Source: Stenopsyche tienmushanensis
Lineage: Eukaryota > Arthropoda > Insecta > Trichoptera > Stenopsychidae
Direction: 5' to 3'
Length of the DNA: 64,000 nt
Assembly (NCBI GenBank): GCA_008973525.1
Contig: WACJ01000529.1
Coordinates: forward strand, 1,054,001-1,118,000
The position numbers and the translations under genes were made by a program. Each line of letters begins with the position of its first letter. Positions within the stretch are counted from its first letter, which is position 1. Of this stretch, positions 25,720 to 37,249 are shown piece by piece. The notes beneath the pieces were generated by a model. It was not told where the DNA came from, did no database searches, and saw only the letters and a program-made list of their open reading frames with translations.

Positions 25720-27840
25720 TTGTATCGATCGTTTTACACATCACGCGACCAAAAATCAAATTAAAATCGATATGCAAATAGTACACAACCCTCTATTGTG
25801 CCATTACAATGGAGGGTTATTATCACTTTCGACCCCCGCTGAATACAAGAGCGGCTAATTTTCGATATGGAATGACTTTGTAGCTGAAGTGGCACTTGAG
25901 CCACATGGTCGTTTGACTATTACATAGGTGGTTTTATGAGTGATATATTAAAATTTTAGTCTTAGGGGAATATCACAGACGTGATTCTCTAATTCCAATT
26001 TAATCGGCATCGAAAAGTTTTCATTGGCATTGAGGGTACGATTTTGTATCATTCGAATCTCTTCAAGATGTATTGGCGTAGTAATGAAAGATGGACAATT
26101 AATCAATGTAATGAGATGAGATAAGCTTTTGAATCATTGTTGCTATTTCTATACTTCTATCTATAAAATATGAACCAAAAAGAGGAATGGATCCATACTT
26201 TTCCAAGACAACTCTTAGCAGCATACATCGCAAATAAACTTTTCTAAATTAAATACTTTAAATTCCGAGATTTTACCACACCCACACTATTTACCGGATC
26301 TTTTCCCAACAGATTATCCTTTTTTTCCGTCACTTGGGGTATTTTTTATGGAATAAAAATGCCGAAACCGGGACGAGGTAATTCGAGGGTACGAAGAATT
26401 TATTGGTTCTAAAAGTGCGGATTTTCTTTTGTTGTCTGCGGTTTTTAATTGTCACCTATGAATTCCGAATGTTCATCGGGTGTCCTAATAATTGATTAAA
26501 TTTAAGTTCCTATTACAAGATCTATCTCAATCAATGTTTTCTTGTGTGAAAAGATATTCTTGCTTGTCTAAAAAAAAATCATACTATTTTGTTGAAAATG
26601 AAGCTCATTATCAATGAAATTTTAGTGATACCTTTACAAAAAAGCTTACTGCATCGATAACAATGTTTTTCAATATGTGATGCGTGCATCAGCGTGATAA
26701 AATGCAAAATGACTCTTTGATTTGAATTATATGAACAGGTATTGATTAAATGATACGTAAACATACTAAAAAAAACTTATGGTTTAGTTATTCATTCAGT
26801 TAGTTCATCGTTCTATATAAAAATTACATTTGAATTGTGTTTTAATACTGAAAATTGGAATAATTTTTCTTCGAAATATAATTCCACCACGACATGTATC
26901 AACGGTACCATGCTTTTAGTAAAAAAAAATGATGAATAATATCATTAAAGCTACAGTTTGAAATTAAAATTTTCAAGGAGAAGATGTTGTGTCCCAATGA
27001 TTCCTACTGATATGCTATTTGAATTGAAATATGTGCAGTTTCCGGGGCGAGCATCAACAAAGCATAGGAACACACAGGGTATGCGAGCATGCTTCTCACA
27101 TGGATAGTTGTATATGGGTTGCTCAGGCCTTTTTCATTTATTATCAGCCGTTACGCACCACACGGGAAAATTAAACAAAGCACTTTATTAGCACGGCATA
27201 AGCATAATCTTTGGGACGGGAAAAAATATAGGAAGTCTCCTGCCCAACAAAAATAACAAAGTGAAAATCGCACTGAACGAAAAATGCTCACAAGAAGCAT
27301 CACCAAGGCGCCGGCAGCTATTCCGCGTTCATGAGTCCGACAGGAGATTCGAAATATCGAAAAGAGGTACATTTGAATTTTTAATTTACCACTCAAATAA
27401 TTCAAGTATTTTAGTTTAAATAAAAATGAAATATAGCTTTATTCAAGTAAATCACAGACCTTAAAAAAATATTGGTATTATAAAATAAAATACAATTTGT
27501 TATAAAAATTTTTAATATTCCTAAAATTAACTTTTTTTTGTAGAGACATCTATATAATATTGGTATAACTTTTATTAAATGGACATAATTTAGTTTTCAT
27601 AAATTTTGTTCATAGATGGCTCTGACTATTATTTTAATTTATTTGACATAACGCAAACATATATTCAAATATTAGCAACAAAACGGACGAATATAATTTT
27701 ATACACCTATTTTAGTTTATTTTGCATTTGAAATTTTTTTTAAATTTCATCGTACATAAAAATATTATTTTTAAAATACAAAATCATAGGCCATAAAATA
27801 TGGTCTTATTACCAAAAGTCCTAACGTCAAACGTCAACCG
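25720..27840. other. Intergenic region upstream of COG1
   Basis: No gene seen. GC-richer stretches occur at about 26,280-26,480 and 27,030-27,370, the latter with a minus-strand open frame of 84 codons lacking recognisable features. No TATA box is evident in front of COG1, as expected for a housekeeping gene. Confidence 0.4.
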
Positions 27841-27860
27841 TGGTGGCCGGTGTTGTCAAA

Positions 27861-30800
27861 ATGCCTGACAGCAATCTATTAAACATCGATCCCGATGTGC
27901 TTTTTCAGCAGCACTCAATCGCTGAAATCGATGACATCCAAAAGAAACTCCTGCGCGAAATCGAGCGCAAAAAAGAAGAGCTCAGAATTATGGTTGGGTA
28001 TGTAAAATCATATAAATTGAATCATATCTAAACGTCTACCCCTCTCGTTTGATTAAATATTTTGCCACCCACAGTGAAAGATATAGAGATCTCATAGAGG
28101 CAGCTGATACAATAGGTGACATGAAGATAACGGCAAACAATTGCATAAAACACATTGATGACATGACCGTAACTTGTCGAACATTACATGACACACATTT
28201 GATTGGTTTCAAAAATGCTACTATTCCAAAAGCAATCGAAAGGTACCATCGACATTTATATGGATTTATGTATATTATGTCATGACATGTTTAATATTCC
28301 CTGCTTGTTTTAATAGACCCGTAGTAAATAGAACGATTCATGGTATTGCCGTGCAAATTAAGCTTCTTATGGCAATTCCTGAACAAATTTGGAGCTGCGT
28401 GGACGTTGAAGATTTTTTGACGGCTACTCAATTGTATTTGTTTGCTCGTCACATGTACACGGGTAAATATAAAATAAATTTGGAGATTTTAATAACTTAT
28501 TATATTTGATATAACATTTTTTTTTATATTGCAGGACTTCAATTAGAAACAGGAGGGAATAATACAAACAAACAAATTTTAGCTCTCATGCCAGTAGTTC
28601 ATAGACAATGGAGCTCATTAAGTAATTTTAATGAATCTTTGATTCAGGCGTGTGAAAATAAATTAGGAAGTGCCGATTTGCAGGCAGAGGTATTAAAAAA
28701 AAAGCTTTAAAAATGCTTTTTGTTTATATTTAGAGTTTAGAATATAGTCCAGTAATATTTTAAATTAGGAATTAGTCTTTTTCGGCTGAGAAAAGTCAAA
28801 GGTAGGTAGAAAAAATGTGTTTCTTTGAATTTCACCGTTTGTCATAAGTCGCGCGTTTAGACGATAACGAAGGAAGAGCGATTATTAAAATTTAGCAATA
28901 TATTTAAAATATCATGTGCATATCGCATCGCCATTCCCTCTGTTTACGCTCTGAGTATCTGATTTGGGCCCTGTGAGTAATTTTACCAATTCTTGCTTAG
29001 TGAAAAATTTGTTAATAGTTTATTTTAAAATTAAAAACACAATATCTTGTTTATTTTTAACAAAAATTTGAGTCTCGATATCAAAAAAAATAGTATTTTA
29101 TCGTTTCATAATGTAAATTTTTATTGCATCATGTAATTACTTAATAAATCAAATGAATTGTTTTTGTAGGTCGCTGCGTCATGTTTGACAAGTCTATTTT
29201 TGTTGGATAGAAATAAGAGCTTAGTCGATTTGATGAATCTATTTATTACTCTGTACAGTACCAACAGCTTGTCTGTGACTCTTAATAAAGACGTTGAAAC
29301 AAGTATATCGCAAGGCAAAATTAAAGATGATATCAAAGAGAGAATAGCAGCGTGTGTTCAAGTTATTGTAAAGACTTTACAATTGTTGTACAGCTGCTTT
29401 GTTGGTAATTAGTATTATCGACCAGTAGAAATATATTTTAAATAATTTAAGGATCTAAAAGATCACACCAATTAGTTAAAAAACATTGTACTACTTTCAC
29501 AAATTAAAGTTATTTAAATAATATATATTTATATTACAGAGAACAAGAATGGTCTAATACTTCAAAAACTCAATGAGCTATTTGATAAAAACTCACCACC
29601 ACTTATTTCACTGGTTCAATTTCGTGATCCAATAGGACTTAAGTTATTGCCGCCTGTTGTTGCAAATTATAGGTCCAGTATTTTGTTTTTTTTTTGTGAA
29701 TTCATGAGAATAATCAAATCAAATCTCAATCACTTTTTATCTTCTGGACAATATAATTTATTTTATATTATACTGTCTTAGGCTTACTCCATTGACACCT
29801 CTCCAAGCTGTTACTAAAGAAGAACTCTCTCAGTGTGTATCCACATGGATAAAATGGGTTAAGCAGTTTTCTGCTGAAAAGGTTGAATTTTTACTCAAAT
29901 ATATAAATAACGCAAAATCTCTTCATTTTATCCGAGAAAAGGCTATCAGTATTGGTACATAAAATTTATATACTAAGAAAATATTTAATATTAAAATTAG
30001 GGCATGTGAATAAACTCATGTTTTATTTTAGAAACACCAGAAAATTGGACAAAAATATGTGTAGCTTTATCAATAGATCATCAGAATTCAAATATTTGGT
30101 CTTCGCATTATCAACCCTTAGTCACAAATAGATTAAAAAATATTATTACGTTTAAATGGAACGATATTAGTAAGGGTCTTCGAGGCAATATTAATAAGTT
30201 ACTGGATAGTATAACAAGACAAAATTCAACAGAAAAGGAAGTCAATCTTAATTGGTTCGTATGGAATGACTTGATTGCACAATCTTTCATTAGTTCTGAA
30301 GACGATGTAATAAGTTCAGTAAATGCACTCATGAAGGGTTAGTTAACATATTAAGCTATAATTAATTTTAAGAAATTATCACCATGTTTTCTACAATTTA
30401 GATATATCTTTTTCAGGTATGTCTTTGCAAGATAGAGGATTTACTCCAAATTTAGAAAAAGTCTGCGAAACATTTGATCAGAGTCTTAATACATTGTTAG
30501 AAGATGTAAGAATGTATTTGTATGGTCCTCCGAAAAATAGTTTGGCTTTGTCTAATAATTTATTTGATGATGATGTAAAACAATTGATGGCTGGTAAAAG
30601 TAAAGACACAGGGTTGGACTTTTCAGATCGGCTGGAAATAGAAAATTTTCTTAGGAAATGTTCGACTGATAACATAAACAAGTAAGCAAATCATATGATA
30701 ACATCATATAATTTATTATAAATTCTCTAACGAAGCATGCTTTTTTCAGTTTTGTTAAATATATTCTTGGTGAATGTATCGGAAAACAAGCTCAAGATAA

Positions 30801-33066
30801 ACCCGTATCTGACATATATTTGAAGTCGTCGTCGATATTCATGGCTCGTTTATTACAAGCGATACCTCTTCTTGTTCCAAATTTGCGCGCTTGTTTTATT
30901 CCCGTTCAGATTCAACCAGTTTCCTTTTATGACGATTTTCAAGTAACTGATACGCTTATTTTGCAATCATGGGAAGAAGTTTGTAAGCTCTTAAATGATA
31001 ATTGTCACACTTGTTGGTTAAACTGGATTGATAATGCTATGAAAAGGATCGATGAATTAATATGTGAATTGCCGCAAGAATTTACGGTGATAGCAAATAT
31101 GGAATATCTACTTGTTGTAAGTTGTTTTTTCAACATATTTCCATTTATTCAAATATATTCAAAGAGATTTTGATTCATAATTTTTTATTAACAGCAATGG
31201 GATGCTATTACCATAGAAGAAAAAGATGATCAAGATCAGCCAGTAACATCAACAATCAAAATTCCTTCCGGGCCCTCGATAAAACTTCAACGTTTTCTTT
31301 ATTCTACCAGTCGAATATTGGATGAAATAATACCACACACCTTACCAAAGAAGATACATCTTAAATTCATAGAATCAGTAGCCGATAAAGTATTACAGAA
31401 CTTTTTACGAGTTATTAAAGAAAAATCTGACGATATTAATCAAAAATGTGCTCTACAACTTTTGATGGATGTTCGTCATGTAACACTGCTTTTAGTTACT
31501 AGAGAAAATAAAAAATCTTTGAGCGATAGTCATGAAATATGTGATTTGTTAAGGGAAAAAATTGATCCATTTGATTATGACGTATTTTATCCCAGATTAC
31601 AAATAAATGCTAAAAGATCTGTTCAACGAATTCTGGTAAATTTATTTTATTCCGTAAAGCTTTCATTTCGTTTCTATCAGTTTATATATATTTATTATTT
31701 TTATTTTCAGACATTGTTGGGAAGTTTGGTTCCTAATTATGATCAAGTCAATTCGATAATTGGATCAAAGCCTTTAATATCAGGAGGCACTGCTGATAGA
31801 GATCCAAATGCTTTTATTTTAGCAAGCCAAGGTAACACTCCGGTTGCTTGGTTCCCCTTGCTTCCCGTAACGGCGCCAATGGCTCTGAGTAGGAAACAAA
31901 ACGAAAAACAGGTATATATGTTTATTTATCCATCAATTTGGTTGTTAAAAAATAAATATAATGATAAATAGACCAATTTTAATATAAATCCATTGGTAAT
32001 TGAAATTGCTGAATCAATTTGTAATATTATCTTATTACAGCCCTTAATAGATGACCTGTTTTGTATAAACTGACGTAAGAAATTTTATACTATGATTAAT
32101 GATGTGTGTTTGTACCTGTTTTAATTATTTGATAATCATTATATGCTTTTTTTCTCAGACAATATAAAATAATGACGATTTTCTAAATATATTGGCTTTA
32201 TTTAGCATGGCTTGAAATCTATAGAGATTTAATATTAATACTGTTCAATTTATTGAAGTCAAATGATTTAAATTTGTTTTCACTTAAAATCATTACTAAT
32301 AACACCAAACATACACATCATTTATTCAGGTTTTTTTGTTTTTCTGCCTAAATCATTGTAATAAAACACTAAACTAAATAATCTTCCTTGTACTGAATAC
32401 CAATAAGACATGGTATTTTTTATGTTTGCTTTTTCAAAGTAGATATTACAAAAATTTAATCTGTTACGTTAATAATGTCATGGATATTTTAAAGATTTTC
32501 TATGCTACACTCTCCAATGTGTTTACCAATAGTTCAGTGTTGTCGATAGTGTGTATATCATGTGCTAACCTGTTTCATTAAACGATTGTGGAATATAGGA
32601 GAAGATCGCCACAAAAGATTCGGTATAAAAATGCGCTTTATAGCAGGGTTGACTGTATAAGTACATAATACTATTGGTGATATGTTTTGTGATAACTATT
32701 GAAACACATCGATGAAAGCTACATATGCTGCTATAGTTCAATATTAAATTTTTGGTGAATAAATTACATCGAAAATTCTGTTGTGTGAAATGACCTTTAG
32801 TAAATAAAATGCATTTATTTTATGTTAGTGTTTTGATTAAGATTAAAAACTATTTTCATTCTTCAAAAATTAAATTTAAATACATATGTACTTCATTTGT
32901 ATTGTAGAGAAAAAAGCAGGTTCAAACCAGCCCAAGCATGCAAAAGTCGAATTCCATACAAGATACGTCTCTGTCGGCTTTATCCGGCAATAGTTCTTCC
33001 AGTACAGTCAGATCTAGTGCCGCTGCATTTTTTGGATCTATGACATCTGATTGGTTTGGAAATTGA
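27861..33066 (+). CDS. COG1: Conserved oligomeric Golgi complex subunit 1 (13 exons)
   Basis: A subunit of the COG tethering complex, lobe A, acting on the cytosolic face of the Golgi in retrograde vesicle traffic and glycosylation-enzyme recycling. Exons: 27861-27997, 28075-28242, 28317-28462, 28535-28689, 29170-29404, 29540-29672, 29782-29954, 30032-30337, 30417-30681, 30750-31116, 31195-31635, 31711-31911, 32908-33066. All have GT..AG borders and join in frame to 962 codons (961 residues; human COG1 is about 980). The N-terminal Vps51-type domain covers roughly residues 10-100, with SIAEIDDIQKKLLREIE and the signature RYRDLIEAADTIGDM. The protein ends SSAAAFFGSMTSDWFGN. Most introns are 70-120 bp; introns 4 (480 bp) and 12 (996 bp) are longer. 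I chose ATG 27,861 because the family motif starts soon after it. Confidence 0.93.
32041..32073 (+). other. COG1: Candidate alternative last exon of COG1
   Basis: Inside the 996-bp intron 12, a good acceptor (CTTATTACAG, ending at 32,040) is followed in the correct phase by PLIDDLFCIN and a TGA stop. An AATAAA lies about 290 bases downstream near 32,361. Use of this exon would replace the 52-residue serine-rich C-terminus with 10 residues. It may equally be a chance splice site; only transcripts can tell. Confidence 0.3.
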
Positions 33067-33179
33067 AAACGTAAGGAACAAATGTTCATATTTTATTATC
33101 TTTTGGTAATAAATATTTTTTATTTTATTTATTACGAATGTAAAAATATATATTGTTATAGTTATTATAATTTGAAATC

Positions 33180-33279
33180 AATAAAAAGATATTCCAAAAT
33201 TAATATAAAATTTAATTACGTTACTAATAAAAGATACTTGTGTTTTGTATTTATTATATTGTATATTTAAAAAAATAAA
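33180..33279 (+). terminator. COG1 polyadenylation signals
   Basis: AATAAA hexamers at 33,180-33,185 and 33,274-33,279 follow the COG1 stop codon by 114 and 208 bases. Either could define the 3' end. The next gene is on the opposite strand and ends at 33,563. Confidence 0.5.
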
Positions 33280-33562
33280 TAAACATTATTATAACATAAT
33301 CATTTCAGACTTTTGATGATGATGATGATGAATACCATTTGATGTATGAAAATAAATAATTAATTATGAAACATGCATGACGACAATTACACATAGTTTA
33401 TATGACATAAACTAGCCTATCATGTATTTCAATAAATATGTATTACGAAATTTACATTCTGATGCTTTAGGAATTGTGTCACATTATTATTCATCAGTTC
33501 ATAACGCATTCCCTAATTAAACATAGTTGTAGTATTTGGTATAATTTATCAAGCTTAATGTA

Positions 33563-35090
33563 TTAATCTTTGAATTTAATACTTTTTGATGGTGCTGCCG
33601 CGGGAGCTGCGGCCTTTCCTGCGCTTCTTCCATAGGGACCGAAGTTGTCGTAATCATAATCATCGTAACCGTCATATCCACCATGACCGTGATGACCTCC
33701 ATATCCACCATATCCGCCATATCCTCCTACTCCACCATATCCGCCATATCCTCCAACTCCGCCGTATCCTCCATATCCACCATATCCTCCATACCCGCCA
33801 TATCCAGCGTTTCCTCCGTGTCCTCCGTAACCACCTTGTCCTCCATATCCGCCGTAGCCGCCATATAAGCCATATCCTCCATGACCGCCACCGCCATATC
33901 CTGGTTTATAATAGCCTGGTCTTCCTAGGTACGGTCTTTTAATCGGTCTATAGCCGCCATGTCCTAAAAATAAAAATATTAGTTATAATTGTGTATATAT
34001 AAAGATTATATTATAATGAAAAATATCGATAAATCTTAAATTCTATATGATATTGTTAATTGTTCCTAGGAATTAACAAGATGCATGGTTATTTACATTT
34101 GCATTATTATGATTTATATTGTATTTTTGTCTTTACCATCAACATGACACTAAAGACTATTTGGATTTTTCTTGAAATGTATAAAATTAGTTTGTTAAAA
34201 TTTTGCAATTATTAATACATGGACGTTTGTTAGAATATATCTCCCGTGTTCAAATATGTTTATAAATGTAAATTAGTCATTAAAAAAAACATAACTTCTA
34301 TAATCTGTGACTAAGACTTTAATCCGTTATATCCAATTGTTAGTTAACTATTGTTAATAACTGAAAAAACATATTTCAGTAAATTTTTACCTGGTCGGTA
34401 ATAACCGCCATAATAACTAGGTCTGTATGGATAATATCCGTAACCTGCAATTGTAACGCATTTGTATTTTTCATGAATGAACTGTATTAAACAATGATAA
34501 TTCATGTGAATTTAACGGAATTTATTCGGTTAAATGATATGATATTTAAATATTTTGATATGATTATTACCTCCTCCGTATCCATAGCCTCCGCCATAGC
34601 TTCCTCCGTAGCCACCTCCGTAGCCTCCGCCGTAGCCTCCACCATAACCTCCGCCGTAACCACCTCCGATTCCTCCTAAAAGTCCACCAAAGGACCGAGA
34701 CTGTGGTCCACTATGAGTTTGGTCATCACTCGCAGTGTCATCAACGGCAGCTACGACAGCCACGCAAAGGGCCGCACACAAGATCTAAAAATGAAGATTA
34801 AACATTTATATTTGGAGCACAATACGTTTTTCGAAATATTAATTGGACTTTATTTTTCAAGCTACGTTTAATAATAAAATGTCTTTATCTGTTTTTAATT
34901 ATGCATTTTCACTGAATTTTTTGAAAAAAATTGCTGATTGTTTCAACAATTCATATGGCACTTTTACACTGATCCAATGAAACTGCATAAGCACTTTTTT
35001 AACACGTGTACAGATAAATCAATACAAGTTGTTCAATTCTCAATCAAAGACATGTCGCAACATTTGGACATCACCTACCAGTTTATTCAT
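33563..35090 (-). CDS. Secreted glycine/tyrosine-rich protein (4 exons)
   Basis: A spliced minus-strand gene. Coding exons: 35079-35090, 34571-34784, 34391-34444, 33563-33963; all borders are GT..AG and the phases fit (227 codons, 226 residues). The 12-base first coding exon gives MNKL, which joins ILCAALCVAVVAA to form a clear signal peptide, probably cut before VDDTASDD. The mature protein has GGY/YGGG repeats in exon 2, a proline-tyrosine linker (YYPYRPSYYGGYYRP) in exon 3, and in exon 4 about 15 YGG units, a His/Asp patch (GHHGHGGYDGYDDYDYDNFG) and a basic tail ending SKSIKFKD. It resembles insect glycine-rich structural or cuticle-associated secreted proteins; I see no Rebers-Riddiford chitin-binding motif. 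Its function is unknown. The G/A/T-rich repeats also create long antisense frames, which are artefacts. Confidence 0.85.
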
Positions 35091-35190
35091 TTTGAGCGAT
35101 ATCTAGATCACCTTAACACTGTTTTTTTGCACTCACTCTCGACAGCACTGGTGCTTGTGTACGATTGTTCAAAATGTAGCTGCTGCAACT

Positions 35191-35198
35191 CTTATATA
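35191..35198 (-). promoter_or_regulatory. TATA box of the glycine-rich protein gene
   Basis: On the minus strand the sequence reads GGACG-TATATAAG-AG. It lies about 100 bases upstream of the ATG at 35,090. Transcription would begin near 35,165, giving a 5' UTR of about 75 bases. A strong TATA box suits a highly expressed, stage- or tissue-specific secreted protein. Confidence 0.55.
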
Positions 35199-35839
35199 CG
35201 TCCAAAACATGATCGCCTTCCTATTCTTGCTGGCCCGCGTACGGTTCTTCGATTTGCATAAACACTTTCGAGGTTCTTCACCAGAAAATGCAAGTTTTCG
35301 GTTGTGCTGGAGGTCTTTGCTCTGATGCGTGACGTATTCTTCGTACGGCGACACGCATAATCATCAAATTGTCATTGTCTGATTTTAAGGCTGTCCATCA
35401 TTGATTGTCCGAATTATAACTTCATCAAACGATCTCCTGCATACGTATCAATGCTTCAAAACCAATGACAACATTACGTATCCAAACTTTTACATGTGGA
35501 ATATCGACAGTCAAAAATTTGTTAATAATCATACAGCATCCTTATTGTTATTTACAGAAGCAAACAACGAGTCTTGATAGATTTTGCAAAAATATTGCAG
35601 TGGATTATGTTTAAATTTATCAGGTTTAATCTTAATTAAATCAAATCTTCAAGCAATCAATCTGAATTTATTCCGCTTAATCGAGCCAAATGACAGTGTA
35701 ATCGAATCAATGATTTGAATCATTCAATTTATTCATGTAGTGTTCTGATACACATGAATTAAGTCTACTTTCCATTGTGATATCATAATCTTATATGCTA
35801 TACATATTTGCTTGTCCGCCACTTATCATCCGTACAAAT

Positions 35840-36100
35840 CCACTTATCTGTCAGGAACTTCGCAGCGTGTATGAAGCTTGTACATAGATAAATAAATACT
35901 GTCGATAGCACACAATATTCGGTTATTTCTGCAAGTGAACATAAACAATACACTTGAAATCGATTCATTATATCATTCACACATCATTATTAATCGATAA
36001 ATTTGGGTTAACGCTCTATACAATCGTACGATGTACGCAAAATACTCTCTTCGTCTGTTTCTATCCAAACTCAACGTGCAAGACACTCACGGAAATAATC
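35840..36100 (+). repeat. Dispersed repeat pair, copy 1
   Basis: Shares several blocks with 42,510-42,760 in the same order and orientation: CGATARCACACAATATTCGG, then a TTTCT..G..AA.ATAA block, GATAAATTTGGG, then TTAACG.TCTATACAATC and the GCGATG/ACGATG motif. Identity is moderate with indels, so it is an old repeat. No terminal repeats or coding sequence are recognised. Confidence 0.6.
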
Positions 36101-36479
36101 ATATATGACACTATTACACAAAAAAATGAAATATATGCAGATACAATAGAAAACGTGCTATGGTGTCAAGTAATATTTACTGATTGTAGTTCAACGTCTA
36201 TATATCGCCATGCCGCATATTTGATGAACTGTTAAATCAATTGATCATTTTTTTATTCCTAGTGTTTAGATATAGATTTTTATATGATCCTTTACAATAT
36301 ACAGTTAGCCTTTTATAAATAATAAGAGAGAAGAGATTATTTATCAGATTAGCCTTTGAGATTTTTTTTGGATTGGAAAGCTTAACGTTAGCTAATGAAA
36401 GTAAAGATAATGTTTCTTATGTAGTACAAATAAACAATAAAAACAGCCAAAAATAACCAAATAATAAACAGACTTACAT

Positions 36480-37240
36480 AAAAAAAAGTAAAGATGCGCT
36501 CCATGGATTTTAAAAACCGCATAACTTTGAAAAAGCTATATAAAATATATGCAAAATCGCACAAAAAGTTAATAAAAAATCAGGAAAACAAGAAATTTAA
36601 ACATTACATTTTTGGTAACATTTAAAGGACGTCTTGCATCATCAGTAAAATTTTAAGGATTAGACTAGAGAAATACTAATTATTTTAATTACAAACTATC
36701 ATCGCTGTATGATAATTTTAGTTGCGATTGACTCAAAATCGTCCTTTTCTTCAGATGAAATAATATAGTCTCTAACTCAAACTCCCTAACTCAAAAAAAT
36801 ATCTGAAAATGGCGACTGTTTAAAAAAAATTAGTCAACTCATTTTTTGACCATACTTTGTTACAGTTTTGACTTTTTTTAAATAGTTAAAAAATAAATTT
36901 TGATATAAATCTGGTAGGTTATATTGAAATGTATAGACTCATACCCAGTTTGAAGTTAATTAATTAAGTATGCAAAAAAACGAAATCATTTTTTTAAAAA
37001 TCTGAATCAGAATAAAGGGCGGGATCGTAATTCAGTGATAGCAGATGCAATTTAATTTACACAGTCCCAAATTATATTTTTTTTCCAAATATCGGTTGGG
37101 GTTGATAATTTATTTCCTATTTTATCAAAAAAACATTGATACATACTCTTTATGAAATTGAAAAAAAAAATGCTTTAAAAAAACCACATAACTTCGAAAT
37201 CGCATAAAAAGAGGTTTGAGTATATACAGTTGTATTTTTT
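36480..37240 (-). repeat. Unclassified dispersed repeat family, copy A
   Basis: One of four copies (A here; B 41,575; C 45,860; D 57,655). Read on the minus strand it carries CTACCAGATTTATATCAAAA, a TTTTTTAACTATTTAAAAAAA block, CAGTCGCCATTTT, an acidic coding-like block (TCATCTGAAGAAAAGGACGA) and the sequence ATCATACAGCGATGATAGTT. It also has a GCGATTTCGAAGTTATG block at the high-coordinate side, shared with copy D. No intact reading frame survives. Confidence 0.75.
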
Positions 37241-37249
37241 CACCGAAGA

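Noticed and set aside
33586..33942. 118-codon His/Arg-rich open frame on the plus strand
   Set aside because: It is the antisense of the YGG repeats of the glycine-rich protein exon 4; the spliced minus-strand gene explains the sequence.
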